This document shows, piece by piece, positions 7,583 through 14,828 of a stretch of DNA of 20,444 bases. The DNA lies in the NCBI GenBank assembly GCA_900540045.1, contig UQEF01000051.1, positions 1-20,444 on the forward strand, written 5' to 3'. This DNA is from an uncultured Eubacteriales bacterium. Its GTDB lineage: Bacteria; Bacillota; Clostridia; Christensenellales; Aristaeellaceae. A program made the translations under genes and the position numbers. The notes under the pieces were generated by a model. The model ran no database searches. It was not told the DNA's origin and saw only the letters and a list, made by a program, of their open reading frames with translations. The stretch's first letter is position 1; each line of letters starts with the position of its first letter.

Positions 7583-8599
7583 ATGAAGGCGACCATCAAG
7601 GATGTTGCGAGGGCGGCGGGGGTGTCGCCCTCTACGGTCAGCCGGGCGTTGCATGACAGCCCGCGCATTAGCGAAAAGGTGCGGGAGCGTGTGAAGCAGG
7701 CGGCGAAGGCGCTGGATTTCCATCCCAACCAGATGGCCAAAAGCCTGGTCAGCCGCAAGACGCGCATTGTGGGCATCGTCTTTCCGGGCGATGTGAGCAA
7801 AAGCCTGGGAAACCCCTTCTACCCGTCGCTTTTGCAGGGGCTGGGGCGTGCCGCCGGCGAACGCCGCTACCACCTGCTGCTGGTGACGGGCGGGGGCGAA
7901 GTCAGCGCGGAGGAGGCCAGCCGTCAGGCGGTGGACAGCGGGTATGTGAGCGGGCTGGTGCTGTTGGCGGCGGAGGACGTGCCCACGCGCGACCCCGGCG
8001 TACCGGTGGTGGTGATTGGCCACCCCAGGGACGAGGCGGGATGGCACTATGTGGACAATGACAACGTGGCGGCGGGCCGCGCGGCCACGCAGCACCTGCT
8101 GGCGCACGGGCACCGGCGCATCCTGCTGCTGGGCTATGACAGACGCTACATCTTCACCGTGGACCGCCGCTTGGGCTATGAGCAGGCGCTGGACGATGCG
8201 GGCATCAAAGTGCGCAAGGCGTGGATTGTCACCAGCCGTCCCATCCAGGAACCGGACGCCAGTGAAAAGCTGATCGCCATATTCCGGGCCAAGGACCGGC
8301 CCACGGCGGCCGTCTGCATGGACGACACGCTGGCGATCGGCCTGACCGGCCTGCTCAAGGGGATGGGACTGGATGTGCCGGGCGATGTGAGCATCGTCAG
8401 CTTCAACAATACCGATGCGGGCAAATATCACATCCCGGCGCTCACCTCCTTTGAGATTGATCCCTACCGGCTGGGAATGAGCGCCATGCACCTGATGGCG
8501 GACGTGCTCAAGGGAACGATGGATGCCCCGAGATCGATCGAGGTACCCTTTACATTGATCGAGCGCGACAGCGTGGGCGGCGCGCCCGCAAGCGAATAA
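7583..8599 (+). CDS. LacI-family transcriptional regulator (MalR-like)
   Basis: A 338-residue DNA-binding repressor. The N-terminal helix-turn-helix is MKATIKDVARAAGVSPSTVS (1-20), followed by the hinge helix region around DFHPNQMAKSL (45-55) and a periplasmic-binding-type effector domain to the end. The 'SPRISEKVRERV' and 'FPGDVSKSLGNPFYPSLLQG' segments resemble maltose/maltodextrin repressors, and a GH13 alpha-glucan hydrolase follows 16 bp downstream, so the effector is probably a malto-oligosaccharide or related sugar (inference). The ATG at 7583 is preceded by AAGGAG with 6-nt spacing; an in-frame ATG at 7487 lies inside the promoter and is rejected. A CAAACGTTTG operator over the start of transcription implies autoregulation. 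No sugar transporter gene is adjacent in this unit. Confidence 0.9.
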   Translation: MKATIKDVARAAGVSPSTVSRALHDSPRISEKVRERVKQAAKALDFHPNQMAKSLVSRKTRIVGIVFPGDVSKSLGNPFYPSLLQGLGRAAGERRYHLLLVTGGGEVSAEEASRQAVDSGYVSGLVLLAAEDVPTRDPGVPVVVIGHPRDEAGWHYVDNDNVAAGRAATQHLLAHGHRRILLLGYDRRYIFTVDRRLGYEQALDDAGIKVRKAWIVTSRPIQEPDASEKLIAIFRAKDRPTAAVCMDDTLAIGLTGLLKGMGLDVPGDVSIVSFNNTDAGKYHIPALTSFEIDPYRLGMSAMHLMADVLKGTMDAPRSIEVPFTLIERDSVGGAPASE

Positions 8600-8615
8600 G
8601 GAGAGGTTGGAGAGT

Positions 8616-10367
8616 ATGCGCACCATCCAATTTGGGTCCATCTATCACATGCCCTGGCTGGAGTATCGTCATGCGCTGCCCGACGGGCGCGTGTGCCTGC
8701 GCCTCAAGACCGGCAGGGGAGAGTTTTCGCGCGTGGCCGTGCGGGTTACCAGCAATTACGCCATGCCCGATTATTTTAAAGGCGCGGACGAGTACGAAAT
8801 GGCGGTGGCCTATCGCGATGAGTGGCATGATTTTTATGAGGTGATCTTTTCCCCCCGGGACCTGCGGATCAAGTATCTGTTCGTGCTTCAAAGCGATGAG
8901 CTGACGTTCAAGCTTGACGCCACGGGCCTGAAGGCGGGGGCGGATGCGGAGGAGGACGTGAGCCAGGCATTCGCCTTTGCCTATGTATATCCGGCGGCTC
9001 CCATGCCCGAATGGGCGCGGGGGTGCGTCGGGTATCAGATCTTCCCGGACCGCTTCCGCCGCGAACCCGTGGAAACCGATACGGAGCCTGTAGAGCCCTG
9101 GATCAGCACCCGGGTGCAAAACCAGTACCGCTTCGGCGGCAATCTGCGCGGCATTCTCAAGGCGGTGCCGTATCTCAAGGACCTGGGTGTAAAGATGATC
9201 TATACCACGCCCCTGTTCCTCAGCGACAGCTCGCACCGTTACAATACCTTCGACTACTTCAAGATCGATCCGCTGCTGGGCACGGAGGATGACCTGCGCG
9301 CGCTGTGCGACGAGCTGCATAAAAACGACATGCGCATCGTGCTGGATGGGGTGTTCAACCATTCTGGGCTCAAGTTCGCGCCCTTTGTGGATGCGATGGA
9401 AAAGGGCGAGGCCTCCCCTTACCGCGGCTGGTTCTGCTTTGACGACAAAATGCCCTATGGATACCACACCTTCGGCGACTGGCGCTACATGCCCAAGCTG
9501 AACCTGCAAAACGAGGACTGCGCGCAGTATTTCCTGTCCGTGGGACGCTACTGGCTCGAAAAATGCCGTGTGGACGGCTGGCGGCTGGATGTGAGCCCGG
9601 AGGTGTGGCCGGATTTCTGGCGCCAGTTCAAAACCATGATGCGCAAGGTCAACCCCGACAGCCTGATGGTGGCGGAATGCTGGGATGACAGCCGCGAGTG
9701 GCTCACCGTGGGCGACATGTTCGATTCGACCATGCACTATGTGCTCAGCCGCAACATCTGGAGCCGCTTTTGCCGTCATGAAATCAGCACGGCCCAGTTT
9801 GACTGCGCCCTCAACCGCGCCGCCATGCTCTATCCCCAGCGCACGCAGGAGGTGCTGTGGACGTTTCTGGGCAGCCACGACACGCAGCGCATCCGTACGC
9901 GTGCGGGCGGCGACCTGCGCATGGTGCACGCGGCAAGCTTCTTCCAGTTCACCTACCTGGGATCGCCCATCATCTACTATGGCGACGAGCTGGGCATGGA
10001 GGGCGGCGAGGACCCGGACTGCCGGCGCCCCATGCGCTGGGATGATGTGGAGGGCAACCCCACCCGTGCTCATTACCAGAAGCTGGCGCGCCTGCGCGCA
10101 CAGTTGCCCGCGCTGCGCACAGGCCGGTTCCGCAGTCACGTGGCGCTGGAAAACGGCCTGTACGCCTTCCGGCGCGAAACCGATACACAGCAGCTGCTCT
10201 GCGTCGTCAACACGGGACTGGAACCGGTCAGCGTGCGGCTGGAACTGCCCGGGGGCATGGCGGGCATGGCGGCAGTGCATGACCACTACACCGGCCGCAG
10301 CCTGGCCGTTGCGGATGGCGGGGTGCATATTTCACTCAAGGTGGGCGAAGGCTTGATTTTGGAGTGA
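8616..10367 (+). CDS. GH13 alpha-glucan hydrolase (neopullulanase/cyclomaltodextrinase type)
   Basis: A 583-residue enzyme of glycoside hydrolase family 13, without a signal peptide, so it should degrade imported maltodextrins or cyclodextrins in the cytoplasm. An N-terminal beta domain (about 1-125, CBM34-like) precedes the (beta/alpha)8 barrel, which opens with VGYQIFPDRF, a hallmark of the cyclomaltodextrinase/neopullulanase subgroup. The four conserved regions are present: DGVFNH (D244), WRLDVSPE with nucleophile D325, VAECWDD with acid/base E354, and GSHD with H421 and D422. The C-terminal beta domain begins near residue 495. The ATG at 8616 is used, with GAGAGG 9 nt upstream; an in-frame TTG at 8607 sits inside the site. 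It follows the LacI-type gene by 16 bp and shares its promoter. Substrate preference among close GH13 relatives cannot be settled by reading. Confidence 0.9.
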   Translation: MRTIQFGSIYHMPWLEYRHALPDGRVCLRLKTGRGEFSRVAVRVTSNYAMPDYFKGADEYEMAVAYRDEWHDFYEVIFSPRDLRIKYLFVLQSDELTFKLDATGLKAGADAEEDVSQAFAFAYVYPAAPMPEWARGCVGYQIFPDRFRREPVETDTEPVEPWISTRVQNQYRFGGNLRGILKAVPYLKDLGVKMIYTTPLFLSDSSHRYNTFDYFKIDPLLGTEDDLRALCDELHKNDMRIVLDGVFNHSGLKFAPFVDAMEKGEASPYRGWFCFDDKMPYGYHTFGDWRYMPKLNLQNEDCAQYFLSVGRYWLEKCRVDGWRLDVSPEVWPDFWRQFKTMMRKVNPDSLMVAECWDDSREWLTVGDMFDSTMHYVLSRNIWSRFCRHEISTAQFDCALNRAAMLYPQRTQEVLWTFLGSHDTQRIRTRAGGDLRMVHAASFFQFTYLGSPIIYYGDELGMEGGEDPDCRRPMRWDDVEGNPTRAHYQKLARLRAQLPALRTGRFRSHVALENGLYAFRRETDTQQLLCVVNTGLEPVSVRLELPGGMAGMAAVHDHYTGRSLAVADGGVHISLKVGEGLILE

Positions 10368-10380
10368 AATGCGGTACAAT
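10353..10380 (+). promoter_or_regulatory. Predicted promoter of xpt, overlapping the end of the GH13 gene
   Basis: TTGATT (10353-10358), a 16-bp spacer and TACAAT (10375-10380) straddle the GH13 stop codon. The leader of about 77 nt to xpt is GC-rich, with weak pairing between GGAAAAGC (10388-10395) and GCTTTCC (10432-10438). It does not show a purine riboswitch core. Confidence 0.6.
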
Positions 10381-10463
10381 AGCAGAAGGAAAAGCGCGCG
10401 GCAGGCGCGGCGCAGAACGCCGGCTTTCCGCGCATTCCCATACGCAAAGGAGGAACACCCGGC

Positions 10464-11039
10464 ATGAGGGAGCTGGTCGAGGCCATCCGCGCGAGGGGCG
10501 TGGGTGTGGGTACGGATATCGTCAAGGTGGATATGTTTCTCAATCACCGGCTGGACACGGACCTGTTTGTCAAGATGGGGCAGGCATTCGCGCAGGAGTT
10601 TGCGCAGGAAAAGCCGGATCTGGTGTTGACCGTGGAGGCCAGCGGGATTGCGGCGGCACTGACCACCGCCATGGCCTGCGGAAATATCCCCGTGGTATTC
10701 GCCAAGAAGAGCCGCACCCGGAATGTGACGGGCGACGTGTATGAAAGCCGGGTATTCAGCTTTACCCATGGCGTGGAAAACCACATCCGTGTGGACAAGG
10801 ATTACCTTCCCAAGGGCGCGCGTGTGCTGATCGTAGACGATTTTCTGGCTAATGGCGAGGCCGCCGAGGGCCTGTGCGATCTGGTCCGGCAGGCGGGAGC
10901 CACGGTGGTGGGGATCGGCATCTGCGTGGAAAAAAGCTTTCAGCCGGGACATCAGAAACTGGCGCAAGAGGGATACCATGTGGTTTCACTGGCTCGCGTC
11001 ACGGCGATTCGGGATGGAAAGCTGATCGTGGAGGACTGA
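10464..11039 (+). CDS. xpt: Xanthine phosphoribosyltransferase
   Basis: A 191-residue cytoplasmic enzyme converting xanthine and PRPP to XMP, a purine salvage step. The length and order of motifs match Xpt: VDMFLNHRLD (about 23-32), LTVEASGIAAA (55-65), an AKKSRTRNVTGDVYES stretch near 80-95, and the PRPP loop VLIVDDFLANGEAA (119-132). The ATG at 10464 has AAAGGAGG 10 nt upstream. It follows the GH13 gene by 96 bp and has its own promoter-like sequence, so it may be expressed separately from the glucan unit. No permease gene (often pbuX) follows. A strong hairpin terminator ends the unit. Confidence 0.93.
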   Translation: MRELVEAIRARGVGVGTDIVKVDMFLNHRLDTDLFVKMGQAFAQEFAQEKPDLVLTVEASGIAAALTTAMACGNIPVVFAKKSRTRNVTGDVYESRVFSFTHGVENHIRVDKDYLPKGARVLIVDDFLANGEAAEGLCDLVRQAGATVVGIGICVEKSFQPGHQKLAQEGYHVVSLARVTAIRDGKLIVED

Positions 11040-11126
11040 GAAACCCAGCCGGACGCGCGGAGCTTTATTCATCCGCACAGAAGGTTAAAAATCCGGGCCC
11101 GGGCAAAGCCGCAGGGCTCGGAAGAG

Positions 11127-11155
11127 GGGGCTGTTTCGAGAGAAACAGCCCCTTT
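11127..11155 (+). terminator. Intrinsic terminator between convergent xpt and araC-type genes
   Basis: GGGGCTGTTTC (11127-11137), loop GAGA, GAAACAGCCCC (11142-11152): a perfect 11-bp stem followed by TTT on the + strand. Read from the other strand the tail is CCTCTTCC, so termination in that direction is less certain. Confidence 0.8.
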
Positions 11156-11198
11156 GCAATGCAGAAAACAGCAGGCCGGGCAGGAGGGGAACGGCGGG

Positions 11199-11273
11199 CC
11201 GGGAGAACCATCCCGGAAAGAAAGGCGGCAACAGAAACCGGGGTCTATGTCCGGCCTCTTGACCCCGCCTTTC
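11199..11273. other. Intergenic region with nested inverted repeats downstream of the AraC-type gene
   Basis: The gap 11153-11307 holds no gene. It contains CCGGGA/TCCCGG (11199-11204 / 11211-11216), GAAAGGCGG/CCGCCTTTC (11220-11228 / 11265-11273) and inside the latter CGGGGTC/GACCCCG (11239-11245 / 11261-11267). The last two overlap and cannot all pair at once. On the - strand the outer repeat is followed by TTTCC, so it may end the AraC-type transcript. Confidence 0.4.
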
Positions 11274-11307
11274 GGATACCGGCCCCTGTTGCCCCATCAA
11301 CCAGTCC

Positions 11308-12327
11308 CTAGGGCCGGGCCTCGGAAGCCCTGTCGGAGGAAACGTGCGCTTTCCGATAGGCCGTGGGCAACATCTGCGCAACGTCCTTGAATGCTTCGGA
11401 AAACTTCCCTTGCGTACCATACCCGACCTGAGATGCGATCTCGGCGATGGGGGCGTCGGTTTCCCTGAGCAGCTTCATGGCCTGACGAATGCGGTATTCC
11501 TTCATGTATGTGGCGATTGGCAGACCATAGACCGCCTTGAACACTTTCTTGAGCGTGGCGGTATTCATCAGATACTGCTTGGAAAGCGCTTCGATGGTAA
11601 AGCGCTGGTCAAGATGTTCCGTCAGCTGCTGATGAACCCGCTTGATCTGCTCCGTCTGCTGGGAACAATACTGGGTCAGGGCGTTCTGCTCCGGCTGAAA
11701 ATCCAGAAGGAATAAGAGCAGTTCCTGAATCTTCAATGGCAGATACAGGCTGCGCCTCGCAGGACTTGCAGCATACAGGGGGGCAAAGATCCGCTCCAGA
11801 TCCGGGCAGGAGGAGAGGATGACGGGCTTTCCGCAGCAAAAGACGCTTTGAATCTTCTCCCGTTCCCTTCCCACCTCCCGCAAGATGGCGGATTCATTGT
11901 CCGAAAGAGAGGCAAGGCGGATGGAAATCGCAATGCCCTCGGCGTAGCCCAGCGGGAACATCATCGCGGAATCCGCACAACAGGCGGCGCTATGCACCGT
12001 TAAATCCCCGGCGCCCAAATAAACCGCCGTGCCCTTCCGCATATTCCAGCCCACGCGTCCGCTATGGCAGTAGAACAGCTCCACAATGGCGGGAGAAGCC
12101 GCATGATGAAAGGTTGCTTCCACAGATAGAAAAGCGATATAGGATACGTCAATGCCGGGATAGACAGAATAGACCTCCATCCTGCCCTTTCCCTCCGTTT
12201 TGGCCAGGACGCGGTCGGTCACATGCGGATGGTCCTGCCCGAAAACCGAACGGTGGATCACTTCCAGCTCTCCCGCCGGGATCTTTTGCAACTGCTTTTC
12301 CAGATAGGCGGGTCTGCCCTGGTTCAT
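11308..12327 (-). CDS. AraC-family transcriptional regulator
   Basis: A 339-residue regulator. The first ~220 residues form a sensor part with PGIDVSYIAF, GWNMRKGTAVYLGAGDLTVH and cysteine pairs C116-C117 and C164-C165 plus C174. The C-terminal ~100 residues form the two-helix-turn-helix DNA-binding domain: FTIEALSKQYLMNTATLKKV (243-262), then IAEIASQVGYGTQGKFSEAF (294-313). The ATG at 12327 overlaps the stop of the ArsR-type gene by 4 bp (ATGA), so the two are co-translated. AraC proteins usually activate by binding direct repeats two helical turns apart; such a repeat lies upstream of the metal-efflux promoter at 14829-14870. The inducing signal is unknown; metal or thiol sensing through the cysteines is possible but not shown, and similar clostridial regulators exist in other contexts. 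Confidence 0.88.
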   Translation of the reverse strand: MNQGRPAYLEKQLQKIPAGELEVIHRSVFGQDHPHVTDRVLAKTEGKGRMEVYSVYPGIDVSYIAFLSVEATFHHAASPAIVELFYCHSGRVGWNMRKGTAVYLGAGDLTVHSAACCADSAMMFPLGYAEGIAISIRLASLSDNESAILREVGREREKIQSVFCCGKPVILSSCPDLERIFAPLYAASPARRSLYLPLKIQELLLFLLDFQPEQNALTQYCSQQTEQIKRVHQQLTEHLDQRFTIEALSKQYLMNTATLKKVFKAVYGLPIATYMKEYRIRQAMKLLRETDAPIAEIASQVGYGTQGKFSEAFKDVAQMLPTAYRKAHVSSDRASEARP

Positions 12328-12710
12328 TCCTGCCCACCCCCCTGCGCTTTTTCAGAGGGGCAGGTCACTTCCACCATATACTCGATCATCTTGTGAAGCG
12401 ACTGGGCCTGCGGGGTTGACGATGCGGTATAGTAGACCTCCTTGCCTTCCCGCCGGTTCACGATCAGCCCGGCGGCTTTGAGCTGCCTGAGGTGGTGGGA
12501 GACGGCCGGGCTGCTCATATGCACCATGGCAGAGAGATTGATGACGCACTCCTCACAATGGCACAGCAGCCAGAAGATGCGGATGCGGCTTCCATCGCTC
12601 AGTTGCTTGAACACATCCGCCACCGTCTGGAAGTTTTCCGTGCTGGGCATATGCTCCAGCTCTTGTTCCATCGTCTGGCCATGGTCATGCGGTAAAGAGA
12701 TGCCTTCCAT
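12324..12710 (-). CDS. ArsR/SmtB-family metal-responsive repressor
   Basis: A 128-residue winged-helix repressor. The core VADVFKQLSDGSRIRIFWLL (30-49) leads into CHCEECVINLSAMVHMSSPA (50-69), where C50, C52 and C55 stand at the alpha-3/4 position used for thiolate metal binding in ArsR/CadC-type sensors. The recognition helix is SSPAVSHHLRQLKAAGLI (66-83) and the wing follows at VNRREGKEVYYT. Extra potential ligands are the N-terminal LPHDHG and C117 near the end. The ATG at 12710 has AGGAGG 8 nt upstream; the long N-terminal extension in the same frame is rejected because it runs through the promoter. The gene overlaps the AraC-type gene by 4 bp. It probably controls the CxxC protein/P1B-ATPase pair at 14972-17275, whose promoter bears a perfect dyad; no such dyad precedes its own start. 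Confidence 0.9.
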   Translation of the reverse strand: MEGISLPHDHGQTMEQELEHMPSTENFQTVADVFKQLSDGSRIRIFWLLCHCEECVINLSAMVHMSSPAVSHHLRQLKAAGLIVNRREGKEVYYTASSTPQAQSLHKMIEYMVEVTCPSEKAQGGGQE

Positions 12711-12735
12711 AAGGGGTCCCTCCTGTTCTGAGCCT

Positions 12736-12764
12736 ATCATACCACGGAACGGAAGGAATGAAAA
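12736..12764 (-). promoter_or_regulatory. Predicted promoter of the arsR-araC pair
   Basis: Read on the - strand: TTTTCA (12764-12759), 17 bp, TATGAT (12741-12736), with a short leader of about 20 nt to the ATG at 12710. The rest of 12765-12920 shows no recognisable gene or repeat. Confidence 0.5.
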
Positions 12765-12923
12765 CCGGCTTGCGTCCCTGGGAGGCCGCGCGGAGAGCAA
12801 AGCCGCCCTGTAACCGGCCCATCCGGCAGGGCGCCCGAAATGCCGCAAGGGGGAACCATTCACCGGACGTTCCGGAAGTCCGGCTTATCCTGCCGTCTGC
12901 AACAGGCCATGGCTGCGGAGAGG

Positions 12924-12947
12924 AAAAACCGGCACGGGCTTGCCCGG
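12924..12947 (-). terminator. Possible terminator of the hxlR-type gene
   Basis: On the - strand CCG(G)GCA pairs with TGCCGG around a 6-nt loop, with one bulged base, and TTTTT follows (12928-12924). It lies about 75 bp beyond the HxlR stop and before the arsR promoter. Confidence 0.45.
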
Positions 12948-13022
12948 GGAGCGTCAGCCCCTTGCGCAGCGCCAGCCAATCCTGGCTTCATCCGGCCATG
13001 CCCATGATGCAGGGGCTTCCCT

Positions 13023-13388
13023 TCAGGGAATGTACTTCATCCCCCACTGGCAAATGGCATAAAAGACCGGAAGCAGATCCCGGCCCTTTGGGGTCAGGGT
13101 GTATTCCACGCGAGGCGGAATCTCGCTGTATGGCTCCCGATGTACAAGGCCGTCGGCCTCCAGCTCCTTCAGCGCGTTGGTGAGCATCGCGTTGGTGATG
13201 GGCGTAAGCGCCTTCTTCAGTTCGCCAAACCGCATCGGTGACCGGATGCACAGCTCGTAGAGGATCTGGAGCTTCCATTTTCCCTGGAGCATCTGAACCA
13301 CCGGCGTGACGGGACAGTTTCCCTTCGCCGTCAGGATGATGCCGCCTACCTTTTCCTGAAATTCTTCGTACGTCATGGCCTCGTCCAC
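13023..13388 (-). CDS. HxlR-family transcriptional regulator
   Basis: A 121-residue winged-helix regulator. NCPVTPVVQMLQGKWKLQIL (24-43) with the conserved C25 opens the domain, followed by RSPMRFGELKKALTPITNAM, MLTNALKELEADGLVHRE and VEYTLTPKGRDLLPVFYAIC. Members act as dimers, often sensing aldehydes, quinones or redox stress through the N-terminal cysteine. I choose GTG at 13388, because AGGAGAGG lies 8 nt upstream; ATG at 13376 and an ATG at 13436 inside a dyad repeat are the alternatives. It is divergent from the radical SAM gene, with a perfect dyad (13421-13435) and a degenerate second copy 40 bp away in the shared control region, so it probably controls itself and that gene. Confidence 0.88.
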   Translation of the reverse strand: MDEAMTYEEFQEKVGGIILTAKGNCPVTPVVQMLQGKWKLQILYELCIRSPMRFGELKKALTPITNAMLTNALKELEADGLVHREPYSEIPPRVEYTLTPKGRDLLPVFYAICQWGMKYIP

Positions 13389-13420
13389 TGCAACCGCCTC
13401 TCCTGCACCGGTATGCCTTT

Positions 13421-13435
13421 TGATACCAGGTATCA
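13421..13435. promoter_or_regulatory. Dyad operator, probably for the HxlR-type regulator
   Basis: TGATACC-A-GGTATCA is a perfect 7-bp inverted repeat lying between the hxlR-type start and the divergent + strand promoter. A related 15-mer, TGATTCTTGGTATAC (13461-13475), matches it at 10 of 15 positions with a centre-to-centre distance of 40 bp. Confidence 0.6.
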
Positions 13436-13448
13436 AAGTTTTGCGTAC

Positions 13449-13476
13449 TTGTAATCGTTTTGATTCTTGGTATACT
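13449..13476 (+). promoter_or_regulatory. Predicted promoter toward the radical SAM gene
   Basis: TTGTAA (13449-13454), 16 bp, TATACT (13471-13476). The -10 box lies within the second HxlR-like box, so binding there should block transcription. The predicted leader to the radical SAM start is about 320 nt. Apart from the hairpin at 13675-13726, the stretch 13485-13793 holds no convincing gene. Confidence 0.55.
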
Positions 13477-13674
13477 TACTATATGAATGCTGCATCCGCG
13501 TGTCAAGCCCAAATGCGCGGGACTGGGTGGTTTCCGCTGCGGGTACCCATTCGTGGCGGACGCTGCCACGGGACCTTTGCGCCATGCTGAGCGGCGGGGG
13601 CAGGCGGACCGGCTTGGAATGAAAAGGACGTGATCGGAGCCGAAACCGGGCGCGAAATACGAAAGGCCGTGTTC

Positions 13675-13726
13675 AAACCGCGGGGAATCCGGCCGGCCGG
13701 GCCCACGCCCTGCTATCCCGGTTTTT
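13675..13726 (+). terminator. Terminator-like hairpin in the leader of the radical SAM gene
   Basis: AAACC..GGGA (13675-13686) pairs with TCCC-GGTTT (13716-13724) around a GC-rich inner region containing GGCCGGCC, and TTTTT (13722-13726) ends the right arm. It is placed between promoter and gene, so it could act as an attenuator. Confidence 0.4.
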
Positions 13727-13803
13727 ATGCAGGGAAGAGCCGCTCCCGATCACGGGAGACGTCCGGAAGAGACACCGGCTTGTTGCCGGGTATGGGAGGA
13801 ACA

Positions 13804-14730
13804 ATGCAAATGGCAGAAATCACCGAAAACTGCCTCCTGATTCAGGAGGTAGAGACGCACAATATCATGACCAAATCCAGCCTGCCTGTAGGCGGCTACT
13901 CCGTCAATCCCTATGTGGGGTGTACGCACGGCTGCCGGTATTGCTACGCCTCCTTCATGAAGCGGTTCACCGGCCACAGGGAGCCGTGGGGCACGTTTCT
14001 GGATGTCAAGCACTGGCCGCCGATCCGCAACGCAAAGAAGTATGCGGGACAGCGTGTGGTCATCGGCTCGGTGACCGACGGCTATCTGCCCCAGGAAGCG
14101 CAGTTTTGCAACACCCGAAAGCTCCTGGAGCAGCTCCTGGGCAGCGGGGCGGAAATCCTGATCTGCACCAAGTCAGACCTTGTGCTCCGCGACCTTGACC
14201 TGCTCAGCCAGATGGAAAGGGTGACGGTCTCCTGGTCCATCAATACCCTGGACGAGGGCTTCCGGGCGGATATGGACAAGGCGGTCAGCATCGAGCGCAG
14301 AATTGCCGCCATGAAACAGGTCTATGATGCGGGAATCCGCACCGTCTGCTTCATTTCCCCCCTCTTTCCCGGCATCACGGATTTTGAGGCGATCTTTCAG
14401 CGGGTAAAGGATCAGTGCGATCTGGTATGGCTGGAAAATCTGAACCTGCGGGGCGGTTTCAAGCAGAACATTCTGGACTATATCGCAGAAAAATATCCCC
14501 ATCTGCTTCCCCTGTATCATGCCATTTACAACAGAGGGGACCGGGGCTATTTCCGCGGTCTGGAAGCCCAGGCAAAACGGCTGGCCGGGGAAAACAACTG
14601 TCCCTTTGTGGATAACGAACTGCCCTATGGACGGGCGGAGCCGGGCCACCCCGTTCTTGTGGATTATTTCTACCACGAGGAGATTCGAGGCTCGGAAAAC
14701 AGCGGACAAAGAAAGCAGGCAGCTGAATAA
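13804..14730 (+). CDS. Radical SAM protein, SPL-like, resembling 'radical SAM mobile pair protein B'
   Basis: A 308-residue 4Fe-4S/S-adenosylmethionine enzyme. CTHGCRYC (40-47) provides the three cluster cysteines C40, C44 and C47 with the CX3CX2C spacing of radical SAM enzymes. Further conserved-looking stretches are NPYVGC before it, RFTGHREPWGTFLDVK, IGSVTDGYLPQE, ISPLFPGITDFEAI and LVWLENLNLRGGF. The whole pattern agrees with the clostridial group that NCBI names 'radical SAM mobile pair protein B', from memory and without a database check. The reaction is unknown. GGGAGG at 13794-13799 fits ATG at 13804 (4-nt gap) or ATG at 13810 (10-nt gap) about equally. The usual second radical SAM protein of the pair is not in this window. 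It is divergent from HxlR and ends in a clear terminator. Confidence 0.85.
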   Translation: MQMAEITENCLLIQEVETHNIMTKSSLPVGGYSVNPYVGCTHGCRYCYASFMKRFTGHREPWGTFLDVKHWPPIRNAKKYAGQRVVIGSVTDGYLPQEAQFCNTRKLLEQLLGSGAEILICTKSDLVLRDLDLLSQMERVTVSWSINTLDEGFRADMDKAVSIERRIAAMKQVYDAGIRTVCFISPLFPGITDFEAIFQRVKDQCDLVWLENLNLRGGFKQNILDYIAEKYPHLLPLYHAIYNRGDRGYFRGLEAQAKRLAGENNCPFVDNELPYGRAEPGHPVLVDYFYHEEIRGSENSGQRKQAAE

Positions 14731-14732
14731 TG

Positions 14733-14764
14733 AAAGGCCGGAGCCATGGCGGTTCCGGCCTTTT
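14733..14764 (+). terminator. Intrinsic terminator after the radical SAM gene
   Basis: AAAGGCCGGA (14733-14742) and TCCGGCCTTT (14754-14763) form a perfect 10-bp stem with an 11-nt loop, ending in TTTT. Confidence 0.85.
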
Positions 14765-14828
14765 GCCCGGGCCGGCTGCGGGGGAGAAAACGCGCCGGTT
14801 TGCTTGGGGCCGGTTCCTTTGCTTTTTA

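Noticed and set aside
8550..10328. Long open frame of 592 codons on the - strand
   Set aside because: It is antisense to the GH13 gene, whose four catalytic regions are intact on the + strand.
10381..10463. Purine riboswitch before xpt
   Set aside because: xpt often has one, but the short GC-rich leader lacks the conserved junction and loop sequences, and pairing is weak.
11153..11307. Small + strand open frames downstream of xpt
   Set aside because: They lack ribosome binding sites, cross inverted repeats, and have no recognisable protein pattern.
12711..12863. N-terminal extension of the ArsR-type protein
   Set aside because: The extension would run through the predicted promoter; AGGAGG with good spacing marks ATG at 12710, which gives the usual family length.
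13630..13803. N-terminal extension of the radical SAM protein from GTG at 13630
   Set aside because: It has no good ribosome binding site, its composition is Arg/Gly/Pro-rich, and GGGAGG directly precedes the ATG codons at 13804/13810.
14733..14764. Possible CRISPR or other array made from the repeated hairpins of the window
   Set aside because: The hairpins at gene ends differ in sequence from each other and fit intrinsic terminators; only 17427-17488 and 20354-20398 are related, and there are no regularly spaced repeats.
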